The notes beneath the pieces were generated by a model. It saw only the letters and a program-made list of their open reading frames with translations, was not told the DNA's origin and searched no databases. The translations under genes were made by a program, and so were the position numbers. From NCBI GenBank assembly GCA_903922535.1, contig CAIXUF010000894.1:1-11664 (forward strand): a DNA stretch of 11,664 nucleotides, in the 5' to 3' direction. The first letter of the stretch is position 1; every line of letters starts with the position of its first letter. The DNA is from Candidatus Hydrogenedentota bacterium (GTDB taxonomy: Bacteria; Hydrogenedentota; Hydrogenedentia; Hydrogenedentiales; CAITNO01). Shown here piece after piece: positions 1-6,763 of this stretch.

Positions 1-555
1 CACACCCAACGCTTGCTGCGCGGTGTCGGGCATGGCCAGCAGCGCCTTCGCGGCGCGCTTGCGCTTGTCGATATAGATGGTCGTCTCGACCACGTTCCGG
101 TAGAACGGCACGGCGGCGTTCAGCAATTCCGGGTCGGCGGCAAGGCTGTCCGCCGCGTCCCATGCGGTATCCTCCATGAACCAGGGCAACGGCAGCACGT
201 TGAGTGCCCCGTCATAGAGGGCGCGCGCCTCGGCGCGCCGGTCCATGCCCGCCAGCAGCGCGGCGAGCCGGCATTTGGCCAGCCGGGTCCAGGGACCCTC
301 AGCACCGGAGAGGATTTCCCTGTAGGCGGTCTCGGCCGCGGCTTTGTCGCCCGACCGGGCACGGATGCCGGCGACACGGACGCGCGCCCAGGACGACAGC
401 GCCAGGTCGGCATCCGCGCAGGATTGAAAGGCGACCAGCGCATCGGCGGGCCTGCCGGCGCGCAGGGCCGCGTCGCCCTGCAGAAACAGCGTCTCACCCG
501 GCAAGGGGGCCGGGATCGCGGCACAGAGCGTTATCGCAAGCATTACAACAAACAT
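1..555 (-). CDS. Exported TPR-like helical-repeat protein (3' end outside window)
   Basis: The frame opens at ATG 555 and runs without a stop to base 1, giving 185 residues of an incomplete protein. Residues 1-18 or so (MFVVMLAITLCAAIPAPLPG) form a hydrophobic, signal-like N-terminus although it has no basic n-region. Residues 21-115 are Ala/Leu/Arg-rich helical pairs resembling tetratricopeptide repeats (LQGDAALRAGRPADALVAFQ, then GDKAAAETAYREIL, then MDRRAEARALYDGAL). A later stretch, PFYRNVVETTIYIDKRKRAA (150-169), is less repeat-like. A GAGG lies 4 nt before the ATG, supporting this start. A helical-repeat export protein of this sort could be the superhelical front part of a soluble lytic transglycosylase, but the catalytic domain would lie outside the window, so that is only a guess. 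A 134-residue frame at 120-524 on the same strand is a shadow with Arg/Pro/Cys-rich composition. Confidence 0.65.
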   Translation of the reverse strand, partial: MFVVMLAITLCAAIPAPLPGETLFLQGDAALRAGRPADALVAFQSCADADLALSSWARVRVAGIRARSGDKAAAETAYREILSGAEGPWTRLAKCRLAALLAGMDRRAEARALYDGALNVLPLPWFMEDTAWDAADSLAADPELLNAAVPFYRNVVETTIYIDKRKRAAKALLAMPDTAQQALGV

Positions 556-676
556 ACTGCCTCACTGACAGGAAGGCCGGAACTTCGATTCACAACATGC
601 ATTTCGTCTTACACATTGACGCACGGCACGTTACTCGGATGTGCAGAAGGAGAAAAGGTACAAAGAAAACCAAACT

Positions 677-704
677 ATTCTAACATGGATAAACAGGATG
701 TACA
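677..704 (-). promoter_or_regulatory. Candidate sigma70-type promoter for the TPR-like gene
   Basis: Read on the minus strand there is TGTACA (699-704), a 16-nt spacer and TAGAAT (677-682), with TG one base before the -10 (extended -10). It points to the gene that starts at 555, which would leave a leader of about 115 nt. The -35 half sits inside the CAGGAT repeat. The call is a consensus match by eye only. Confidence 0.3.
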
Positions 705-750
705 GGATAAAATCAGCCAATCCTCCCGTACTTCAACCTGCGCATCCTGC
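687..750. repeat. Tandem and inverted CAGGAT repeat in the intergenic gap
   Basis: On the plus strand 687-714 contains two CAGGAT units in tandem (AAACAGGAT followed by GTACAGGAT). At 735-750 there is a reverse-complement copy: its complement GCAGGATGCGCAGGTT matches 693-708 at 12 of 16 positions. The two arms are separated by 26 nt and could pair as an imperfect stem in the transcript. The element fills the middle of the 259-nt gap after the oxidoreductase gene and could act as its transcription end. Similar ATCCTGT-type tandem words are, as far as I recall, scattered between genes in several environmental lineages; that comparison was not tested here. The rest of 556-814 shows nothing else I can name. 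Confidence 0.5.
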
Positions 751-814
751 ATATTCCGAGTCCAATCTTATGGAACGCTCCGAATTCCTCCGCCCACGAC
801 ACTGCCTGTCCGGG

Positions 815-1798
815 TTATGGCACGCGCACCGGCTTGCCGGTTGCGGCGGATTTCCAGGCGGCCTCGGTGACTTCGATGACGCGCAAACCGCATTCGGGCG
901 GCGTCTGCACCACGTCTTTGCCGAGAATGGCGTCCACAAAATTGGCGTCCGGGTTCTTGGTGTACCTGGGCGGCTTCACCGGCTTCTGTTTGCCAAGCGC
1001 ATCCTGCTGGACAAGCCCGGCGCCATAGCGCAAATAGAACGCCCCCCTGCTTCCGACGATGGTGTGATCCTCCCACCAACCCGGCGCGTTGCCGATGATG
1101 GACAGGCTGCCCAGCGCGCCGTTTTCAAAGCGCATGGACAGCGTGGCGTTGACGTCCACCTCGCCCTTGAAGTTCTCCTGAATGGCGAAGACCTCGCGGA
1201 CCTTCATGCCGGTCACCCACATGAGAATGTCGACCAAATGACTGCCCGAGTCGTTAAGCTGGCCGCCGCCGGAGTCGGCGAGGATCTGACGCCAGGTGTT
1301 GGTGGTAAGACGCAGCCATTCCTGTGAAAGCACGGCCTGCACGAATTCCACCTCACCGATTGCGCCCTTTCGGATCTGGTCGCGGATGTAGCGGAACTGC
1401 GGATCAAAATGGCGCTGGTAGGAAATCATCAGCACCTTGCCGCATTTCTCCGCCTGTTTGAGCAGCGCCTTCGCGTCGCGGATGGTGCAGACCATGGGCT
1501 TTTCGGTGAGCACGTGCAGGCCGCGATTGAGTGAATCGCGGATTTGCGCATAGTGCACCGTGTGGGGGCTTTGCACCACCACCGCGTCCAACCGCCCGGC
1601 CTTGAGCATGTCGCGATAGTCCGAGTAGACCGGCAGCTTGTCCGAGCCGGGGCACAGTTCATAGAAGCGCTTGAGCGACACAGGGCTGGGATCATTCAGC
1701 GCGACCACCTCCGCCTTCCCGGTGGCGTTCATGCGCTCATAATGGCCGATGGAAATGCCGCCGGCACCGATGAATCCAACCCTCAACTTTCTTGCCAT
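815..1798 (-). CDS. Gfo/Idh/MocA family NAD(P)-dependent oxidoreductase
   Basis: This 327-residue cytoplasmic enzyme belongs to the glucose-fructose oxidoreductase/inositol dehydrogenase family, which oxidises or reduces a sugar or cyclitol with a bound NAD(P). Residues 1-120 form the Rossmann fold with GFIGAGGIS at 8-16, and the family EKP motif is at 99-101 (Lys100 in the active site). GGGQLNDSGSHLVD (177-190) gives the conserved Asp183 and His187 that precede the C-terminal alpha/beta substrate domain, which is complete. Length is normal for the family. I chose ATG 1798 because AAGGAG lies 8 nt upstream; ATG 1804 would put it only 2 nt away, and the frame open to 2038 overlaps the upstream gene. 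The gene follows the propeller gene by 34 nt and is probably cotranscribed, which suggests they act on the same sugar. The substrate cannot be read from the sequence. Confidence 0.92.
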   Translation of the reverse strand: MARKLRVGFIGAGGISIGHYERMNATGKAEVVALNDPSPVSLKRFYELCPGSDKLPVYSDYRDMLKAGRLDAVVVQSPHTVHYAQIRDSLNRGLHVLTEKPMVCTIRDAKALLKQAEKCGKVLMISYQRHFDPQFRYIRDQIRKGAIGEVEFVQAVLSQEWLRLTTNTWRQILADSGGGQLNDSGSHLVDILMWVTGMKVREVFAIQENFKGEVDVNATLSMRFENGALGSLSIIGNAPGWWEDHTIVGSRGAFYLRYGAGLVQQDALGKQKPVKPPRYTKNPDANFVDAILGKDVVQTPPECGLRVIEVTEAAWKSAATGKPVRVP

Positions 1799-1832
1799 GA
1801 CCATTGCTCCTTGTTGCCTCGCTCCTTGGGCA

Positions 1833-2828
1833 CTATTCGATGGGGAACCGGAAACGCCGGATTTCGTGGGTCTTGTTGGGCGTGGCCACTTCCGCGTAGG
1901 CCCAAAGCTCTTTGTCGACACGCAGCCAGCTCGAATAACGCCATGTGTGAAAGTCCTCATTGGGCGTGGTGCTGGCGAACAGGGGCTTGTCGGGCGTGAG
2001 GTCGATGATGCGATCCAGATCAAAGGTAAAGCCCACACCGGTCAGAATGTTGTAGACGGGATCATGCCATGTGGTTTTGGAACCCTCATAGATGAACAGA
2101 TAGCCCAGGCCGATGGGCACCACCGCGGCCGGACGGACAAAGAAATCGTGCCAGCCTGAGGGGTTCATGACAGATTCATGCGGATCGCCCACCGGTTTCC
2201 ATTGTTCGCCGTCGGGACTGCTGAAATGGTAAATGCGTTCCATCCGCCGCATGTAGCCGATCACCCATGCGTGATAAACGCCGCCCGCATGAATGATTAC
2301 GGGGTCCTTGTACTCCTCCGGCGGCACGTCGCGCTCGTATTCTTTTGCGCAGGGCGAAATGACCGGTTGTGCCGAGGCGGGGTTGAATTCGGCCGGCGAA
2401 TCGGCATCATCGAACTTGATGATGGACCACGGCCCCCCTTTCCACGGGCCGCAGGCGTAGAGCCTGCACTTGCCGGTGGCCTGGTCGGCCAGCAGCGCGG
2501 GGCGCTCGAAACCGGGGATGGGCACCTGATCCCGCACGATGGAGGCCGCCTTCTCGAACTTCACCCCGTCATCACTGCGCAGGATGCGGATTTCATAGCC
2601 GCGCAAACCGCGCGGCGCGTCAGCCGTGCGCATGCGGCAGGCCATCCAGAACACGCCTGCCGTGTCGCGCATCACGGACGGCGCGCCTGCCCACCATTCC
2701 GCCTCGTCCTTGTCCGGACGCAGCACCACGTCATAAGACTCGGCGCACTTGGGTATCGCGCCGTAGGCACCGGAAAGATCCGGCGCCGCGCCCGAGACAA
2801 GCATCATGGTCACCGCAACACTCAGCAT
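1833..2828 (-). CDS. Secreted five-bladed beta-propeller, glycoside-hydrolase-like
   Basis: The 331-residue product starts with a short hydrophobic leader (MLSVAVTMMLVSGAA) that looks like a signal peptide but lacks basic residues. The rest reads as repeated propeller blades with the recurring inner-strand pattern of GH43/GH32/GH130-type folds: WWAGAPSVMRD (45-55), GFERPALL (106-113), EYKDPVII (172-179), DFFVRPAAV (228-236) and TWRYSSWL (295-302), and phrases such as LRSDDGVKFEKA (83-94) and FSSPDGEQWKPV (202-213) typical of these enzymes. It probably binds or cleaves a glycan outside the cytoplasm; I cannot assign the family or confirm the acidic catalytic set. An in-frame TGA two codons upstream fixes ATG 2828 as the earliest start, and AGAGGAG lies about 10 nt before it, overlapping the end of the YfhO-like gene. 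It sits 19 nt after that gene and 34 nt before the oxidoreductase. Confidence 0.75.
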   Translation of the reverse strand: MLSVAVTMMLVSGAAPDLSGAYGAIPKCAESYDVVLRPDKDEAEWWAGAPSVMRDTAGVFWMACRMRTADAPRGLRGYEIRILRSDDGVKFEKAASIVRDQVPIPGFERPALLADQATGKCRLYACGPWKGGPWSIIKFDDADSPAEFNPASAQPVISPCAKEYERDVPPEEYKDPVIIHAGGVYHAWVIGYMRRMERIYHFSSPDGEQWKPVGDPHESVMNPSGWHDFFVRPAAVVPIGLGYLFIYEGSKTTWHDPVYNILTGVGFTFDLDRIIDLTPDKPLFASTTPNEDFHTWRYSSWLRVDKELWAYAEVATPNKTHEIRRFRFPIE

Positions 2829-2847
2829 GCTTCACGTTCTCCTCTTT

Positions 2848-5187
2848 CTAGTCAACGCGCCGGCCCAACCGCACCAGTGCCGTCAAGCCCGCCAATACAA
2901 GAACCACCAGCGCCACTGCGGTCACCACCACGCCGGCATAGAAGGAAATGGGCCTGTAAACAAAGGTCACCGTGCTGGCGCCTGACGGCACCACCACCCC
3001 CCGGAACAGTCCGTTTACCTTAAGCAGGGGCGTGTTGGTGCTGTTCACCCGGGCCCGCCAGCCGGACGCCGCCGTGTCGGCAAGGACCAGTATGGCCGCC
3101 CTCGGCGCGTCCACCTCCACCGCCACACGCTCGGCCGTGTCGGTTTCGATGGTGCAGCTTCCGAGCACTGCGCCGTCGGCGGGTTTCTCCCTGTCGCCCC
3201 GGCCCTCGGGCAACGCCACGGCGAGGTAGTTGAGACTGTCCCCCTGGGGCAGCACCACGCACTCCCGCAGGGGCGAAAAATCATTCTCTGTCATCACGCT
3301 GGCGGCACTCACCACCTCGGGGGCGACACGCCACCGGTCCACAAGAAAAGCACGGGGCATCGCAGCGTCGTTACTGTAGAGTGTGATGCCGTCCACATCC
3401 GCCCCCAGCCGTCGCAGGTGCAGTTCCGCGTTTCCGCCGGCGCCCAAGGCACCGTCCGAAGTGGCCAGCACCGTGCGCACCGCCATGAAATTGAGCAATC
3501 GGGGCTCATCCGCATTCGCATGAAGATCAATGTAAGGGGCGCCGTCGCCAGCCCCTGTTCCGACGCTGTCAGTCCCTGGAACGGCCTCCTGCCCGGGAGC
3601 CTCCTGTGCCGTACCCGCGGCCACCTCCCACCAGCGCGCCTGGTCGGGCGTCAGCGGCATAAATCCGCCCCCCGCCGCGCGCAGCGGCGAGACCATGCCG
3701 ATGTTGGGCATAACCGCCGTGTTGAGGGGATGGGAACTCACGAAAACGCGGCCGTCCAAAGCCTGTTCCCGCGCGGCGCGCACCACGGCATCGGACGCCC
3801 CCATGCCGGATTGCCAGGGATGCCCGTGAAAGTTGACGCTGGCTGCCGACAGGTCGATGAACAGCACCATGGTCACAATCACCCCGCTCAGGGCACCGGC
3901 CCACGCGGCGCGAAACAGCGCAAAGAAGAGTATCGCCGCCAGCGCGGGAAGCAGCCTGCCCTTCGTCTCCGGAGGGGACAGCCAGAACACCATTCCGGCC
4001 ACGGCCATGGCCATCAGCAACGGCGTCCAAAAACGCGGCGTGCGCGCGTCACGGCGGGACATGAACAGCCGCTCAACACCCAGGGCGGTGAGCGTCGCGG
4101 CGGCAAATGATGCGGGCAGAAACAGCACCATCCACGGAAACGGCCCGTCCCAGTGCCGCATGCCATGAATGCCAAGCGCCGCCAAACCGACGGCCGCAAG
4201 CGTAAGGAAGACAAGATCGGCGCGCCGCCCCCGGTGCAGGTAGGCCGCGGGGATGAAGACCAACGCCGCCGCGCCCAGATAGCCCATGCGCGGCAGGAGG
4301 TCAGGCCGGGGCGCGACCAGATGCGTCACCATCTCCCGCCAGCTTTGCGGGGCTGTTCCGGCGAAATTCGCGCGCCACAGCGTTTCCAGCGGCCGGTCCA
4401 GTTGCAGCAGCCACGCCAATGACGGCATCCACTGCACTGCGGAAAGGCCGAGTCCAACCGCCACCATGAGGGCAAAGCCGCGCCATGCCGACCCGGGAAG
4501 CGAGGCGGCACCGGCCGGGCCGCCGGGCCACAGCGACTTGATCGCGGCAAAGGGAACCGCGAGGACGAGAAAAGCCGCCGACACCGCCGGGGAGCCGGCG
4601 AGCAGCATCAATGCCGCCGCCGCGCCGCCCATGACCGCCGCGCCGGTGCGCGGCGCGCGGGCGTGCTCCGCAATGGCCCAAAACAGCAGCGGCACCCATG
4701 CGAGCGTGGCGGCCATTTCCGGCTGTGACATGGCCGCGGACGAAGCGCCGCAAAAGGCATAGACGGTCCCCCCCGCCATGGCGGGAACGTAGCGCAAACC
4801 GAGCGCGCGGCCAAAGAGGACAAACAGCAGCCCCATCAGGAAGATGCAGGTAAAGGCGTGCACTGCAAGCGCCGCCCCAACCGGCATGAAAAGAAACACG
4901 GCGTTGATCGGCTGAAACACGCCGTTGGCGGGGTCCGCAAGATGGGCCGTCCCGCAGAGCTGCCGGTCGTTCCACAGCGGCAGTTCACCGGCGCGAAGAC
5001 GGCTGAATCCGTAGACGGCGGCGGGTGCAACGCGCTGGGAAAGCATCGCACTCTCATGGGACCGCAACTCGGGCTTTCCCGGCGGCGCATCCACCTGTAT
5101 CCAAAACAGGGGCGCGGCCAGCATGAAGAACACACCCGCCACAAAGAGGGGAAAGAGGGCGTACCGGCTGTCGGCAAAAGCGTTCAC
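2848..5187 (-). CDS. YfhO-family polytopic membrane protein
   Basis: A 779-residue membrane protein with a dozen or more hydrophobic segments (first at 9-31, then between about 92 and 448, last at 750-772) and a large soluble region at 450-745. It shows the hallmarks of the YfhO family (GT-C-like proteins linked in Gram-positive bacteria to glycosylation of lipoteichoic acid): GELPLWNDRQLCGTAHLADP (67-86) with NGVFQPINAVFLFMP (88-102) in the first outer loop, NIGMVSPLRAAGGGFMPL (495-512), LLNFMAVRTVLA (564-575), MPRAFLVDRWRV (610-621), and the terminal ASGWRARVNSTNTPLLKVNG (707-726) plus TFVYRPISFYAG (741-752). A Gly/Ala/Glu-rich linker at 523-550 looks lineage-specific. No ATG with a good ribosome site is near; GTG 5187 puts the first membrane helix just after a short N-tail and overlaps a mini-ORF stop (GTGA). 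ATGs at 5271 and 5289 are alternatives. Acceptor and sugar donor are unknown. Confidence 0.85.
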   Translation of the reverse strand: MNAFADSRYALFPLFVAGVFFMLAAPLFWIQVDAPPGKPELRSHESAMLSQRVAPAAVYGFSRLRAGELPLWNDRQLCGTAHLADPANGVFQPINAVFLFMPVGAALAVHAFTCIFLMGLLFVLFGRALGLRYVPAMAGGTVYAFCGASSAAMSQPEMAATLAWVPLLFWAIAEHARAPRTGAAVMGGAAAALMLLAGSPAVSAAFLVLAVPFAAIKSLWPGGPAGAASLPGSAWRGFALMVAVGLGLSAVQWMPSLAWLLQLDRPLETLWRANFAGTAPQSWREMVTHLVAPRPDLLPRMGYLGAAALVFIPAAYLHRGRRADLVFLTLAAVGLAALGIHGMRHWDGPFPWMVLFLPASFAAATLTALGVERLFMSRRDARTPRFWTPLLMAMAVAGMVFWLSPPETKGRLLPALAAILFFALFRAAWAGALSGVIVTMVLFIDLSAASVNFHGHPWQSGMGASDAVVRAAREQALDGRVFVSSHPLNTAVMPNIGMVSPLRAAGGGFMPLTPDQARWWEVAAGTAQEAPGQEAVPGTDSVGTGAGDGAPYIDLHANADEPRLLNFMAVRTVLATSDGALGAGGNAELHLRRLGADVDGITLYSNDAAMPRAFLVDRWRVAPEVVSAASVMTENDFSPLRECVVLPQGDSLNYLAVALPEGRGDREKPADGAVLGSCTIETDTAERVAVEVDAPRAAILVLADTAASGWRARVNSTNTPLLKVNGLFRGVVVPSGASTVTFVYRPISFYAGVVVTAVALVVLVLAGLTALVRLGRRVD

Positions 5188-5243
5188 GGCAGACCGGCCG
5201 CCGTGTCGCGAACACCAACGCGAATAATGCTGTCTTTCGCCAT
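5184..5243 (-). CDS. Possible 19-residue leader peptide ORF before the YfhO gene
   Basis: ATG 5243 is preceded 3 nt upstream by GGAG and encodes MAKDSIIRVGVRDTAAGLP before TGA at 5186-5184. The stop overlaps the proposed GTG start of the membrane-protein gene in a GTGA quartet, and the GTG itself has no visible Shine-Dalgarno. This would fit translational coupling, with ribosomes ending the short peptide and restarting on the GTG. The peptide has no recognisable function. It may equally be a chance frame, and conservation has not been checked. Confidence 0.3.
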   Translation of the reverse strand: MAKDSIIRVGVRDTAAGLP

Positions 5244-5287
5244 GCGCTCCATTCCTGCCGGAACACGCCATGCGTGCCCGAAAAAAC

Positions 5288-5317
5288 ATCCTAGCACCCG
5301 CACGGGGATGAGTCCAA
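5288..5317 (-). promoter_or_regulatory. Candidate promoter for the YfhO-propeller-oxidoreductase operon
   Basis: On the minus strand TTGGAC (5312-5317) is followed after 18 nt by TAGGAT (5288-5293), which is preceded by TGC, an extended -10. Transcription would begin near 5281, upstream of both the mini-ORF and the GTG start. If right, it rules out the ATG at 5289, which overlaps the -10. The -35 match is only 3 of 6 to consensus. Confidence 0.35.
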
Positions 5318-5343
5318 TCCCCCGCCGATTTGGGCGGAGATTG
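5315..5343. repeat. Inverted repeat overlapping the -35 region
   Basis: The plus strand reads CAATC-CC-CCGCC, a 6-nt centre, then GGCGG-A-GATTG. The outer CAATC/GATTG and inner CCGCC/GGCGG pair, giving a 5+5 bp interrupted palindrome. Its low-coordinate arm runs into the TTGGAC hexamer, a position suited to an operator. It could also simply be an RNA hairpin of the upstream transcript. Confidence 0.4.
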
Positions 5344-5367
5344 CCCATGAAAAAGGCCGCCGTCCCC

Positions 5368-5389
5368 CTTCGCCCTTCGGGCTGCGAAG
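5368..5389 (-). other. Small hairpin in the gap after the binding-protein gene
   Basis: CTTC-GCCC and GGGC-GAAG arms enclose a 3-nt loop with a 3-nt bulge. It follows the main hairpin at 5395-5432 in the direction of transcription, and a T5 tract occurs only about 15 nt further on (5351-5355 region). It may form part of a compound transcription end. Confidence 0.35.
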
Positions 5390-5394
5390 CACAA

Positions 5395-5432
5395 GGGAAC
5401 GCCCCGTCTTTTCGAAGACAACGGGCGCTCCC
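5395..5432 (-). terminator. Strong hairpin after the solute-binding protein gene
   Basis: Starting 8 nt after the TAG stop, GGGAGCGCCC pairs with GGGCGTTCCC (one G-T pair), and inside that GTCTT pairs with AAGAC around a CGAA tetraloop, with a small internal loop between the two stems. The stem stability suits a terminator or 3'-end stabiliser, but the bases after it (TTGTGCTTC on the transcribed strand) are not a clean U-tract, so intrinsic termination is uncertain. Confidence 0.55.
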
Positions 5433-5440
5433 GTCTTGGT

Positions 5441-6763
5441 CTAGCCGCGCCCCGCGCGCACCAGCACCTCGTCGGCGTCGCGTTTGAGCGAGCGCGCGGC
5501 GTCCGCGGGCACCCGCGTGCCGGACAGCACTTCGCTAAGCGTGCGCACAACGAGATCACGCACCTGCTGCCAACCGGTGAAGTTGGGCTCGCTGCGGGCG
5601 AAGCCCAAACAGTCAAAGGCCGCCCGGTTGCATTCCCACTCGTCAAAGAGTTTCTTCATTTCCGGACAGCCCATGGCGGACTTGCGCACAGGCAGATAGC
5701 CCGTGCCCGCCGCCCAGCGCGCCGAAATTTCCGGGGTGGTCAACCACTTTACAAAGGCCCATGCGGACGCCTTTTGCTCTTCGGTGGTGTTGAAAATGGT
5801 CACATTGGGGCCGAAAAGCACGGTGCCGGGATGGGCCGGGTCCTGCTGCGGAATCCTGGCCATTCCCCATCGGGCCTTGTCGTTGTTCATGAGCAGCATG
5901 ATGTCGGCCCGGCTGGAACTGGTCCGGATAGTGAAGGCGATGTCGTCCTTGGCCAGGGCCTCGTTGTCCTGGAACGTGGATGGCGGTATCTGGTAGGCCA
6001 GCCCCTCGCGGGCCAGCGTTGCATAGAACTCGAAGACGGCCACCGCCGCGGGGGAGTCGTAGAGCGCTTCATGACCGTGAACCACATCGCCGCCGCGGCT
6101 GAATATCATGGCGTCGACGGTAGAGCAATCGACCGAAACCGCATGGGCCGGTTTTCCCGTGGCCGCCTTTATCTTGCGGCATTGATCAAGAAACTGATCC
6201 CATGTGGCGGGCGGGGTGGCAAAACCGGCCTTTGCCAGCACACGCTTGTTGTAATAGAGCATGGGAATGCTCTTGAACAAGGGGAAGGAGTAGGTCTTGC
6301 CGCCAAAATCGGTAAACTTGTTGGGCTGGAGCGCCGCAGGAAAGAAGTCGTCCAGTTCTGCCTGGGTGAATCCGTTCTTCGGATCGTTGATCAGCGGGTC
6401 CAAATCCAGCGCGGCGCCGGTGGGGATGTACTCGGCGGTCATGTTCTCATAGGAAACGGTCATGGCTGGCAGCACCCCGGCCTGGATGCTGGCCGAGACT
6501 TTTCGGAAAATGTCGTTATACGTGCCGGCATACTCCACTTTGACCGGAAGTCCCGGGCGGCCGGCGTTGAATTCGGCCACAAGCTGGCGCAGCAGCCCGC
6601 CTGTTTCCGTCGTCTGGCGATCCCACAACACCGCTGCGGTGGTGTCAACGGGACGAAATGCCGGGCGCCGCGCCGCGCCACCGCCGGGTGCGCCTCCGCA
6701 GCCCGCAAGAACACAGGCGGCGGGCAGGGCCGCCAACGCCATCCACACGTGAATCCGGGTCAT
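5441..6763 (-). CDS. Sugar ABC transporter solute-binding lipoprotein (family 1, UgpB/MalE-like)
   Basis: The 440-residue product carries a lipoprotein signal peptide ending in LAGC (19-22, Cys22 lipidated) and a Gly/Ala-rich tether, then a two-lobed binding protein. Family features include GLLRQLVAEFNAGRPGLPVKVEYAG (56-80, the first strand-helix with an 'EFN' start; only part quoted residues matter), SIPMLYYNKRVLAKAG (165-180), PPATWDQFLDQCRKI (184-198) and the C-lobe EEQKASAWAFVKWLT (328-342) with GYLPVRKSA (355-363). It should capture a sugar or oligosaccharide outside the inner membrane and deliver it to the two permeases encoded just before it. ATG 6763 overlaps the permease 2 stop as ATGA, and AAAGG lies just upstream; the longer open frame to 7150 is a shadow of the permease gene. 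Being last in the operon is less usual than first. Ligand unknown. Confidence 0.94.
   Translation of the reverse strand: MTRIHVWMALAALPAACVLAGCGGAPGGGAARRPAFRPVDTTAAVLWDRQTTETGGLLRQLVAEFNAGRPGLPVKVEYAGTYNDIFRKVSASIQAGVLPAMTVSYENMTAEYIPTGAALDLDPLINDPKNGFTQAELDDFFPAALQPNKFTDFGGKTYSFPLFKSIPMLYYNKRVLAKAGFATPPATWDQFLDQCRKIKAATGKPAHAVSVDCSTVDAMIFSRGGDVVHGHEALYDSPAAVAVFEFYATLAREGLAYQIPPSTFQDNEALAKDDIAFTIRTSSSRADIMLLMNNDKARWGMARIPQQDPAHPGTVLFGPNVTIFNTTEEQKASAWAFVKWLTTPEISARWAAGTGYLPVRKSAMGCPEMKKLFDEWECNRAAFDCLGFARSEPNFTGWQQVRDLVVRTLSEVLSGTRVPADAARSLKRDADEVLVRAGRG

Noticed and set aside
120..524. A 134-codon minus-strand frame ending inside the TPR-like gene.
   Set aside because: It is a shifted frame of the real gene, with Arg/Pro/Cys-rich low-quality sequence; the frame from 555 to base 1 is better.
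13..870. A 285-codon plus-strand frame across the TPR-like gene and the intergenic gap.
   Set aside because: Its composition is Arg/Gly/Pro-rich with no motif, it crosses a promoter-like and repeat region, and the minus-strand frame at 1-555 has a clear signal peptide and TPR-like pattern.
1799..2038. N-terminal extension of the oxidoreductase frame up to 2038.
   Set aside because: It overlaps the end of the propeller gene, and the Rossmann motif starts within 10 residues of ATG 1798, which has a well-placed AAGGAG.
5188..5646. N-terminal extension of the YfhO frame up to 5646.
   Set aside because: The extension overlaps the binding-protein gene, crosses the terminator-type hairpin and has Arg/Pro/Cys-rich composition; the first membrane helix begins just after GTG 5187.
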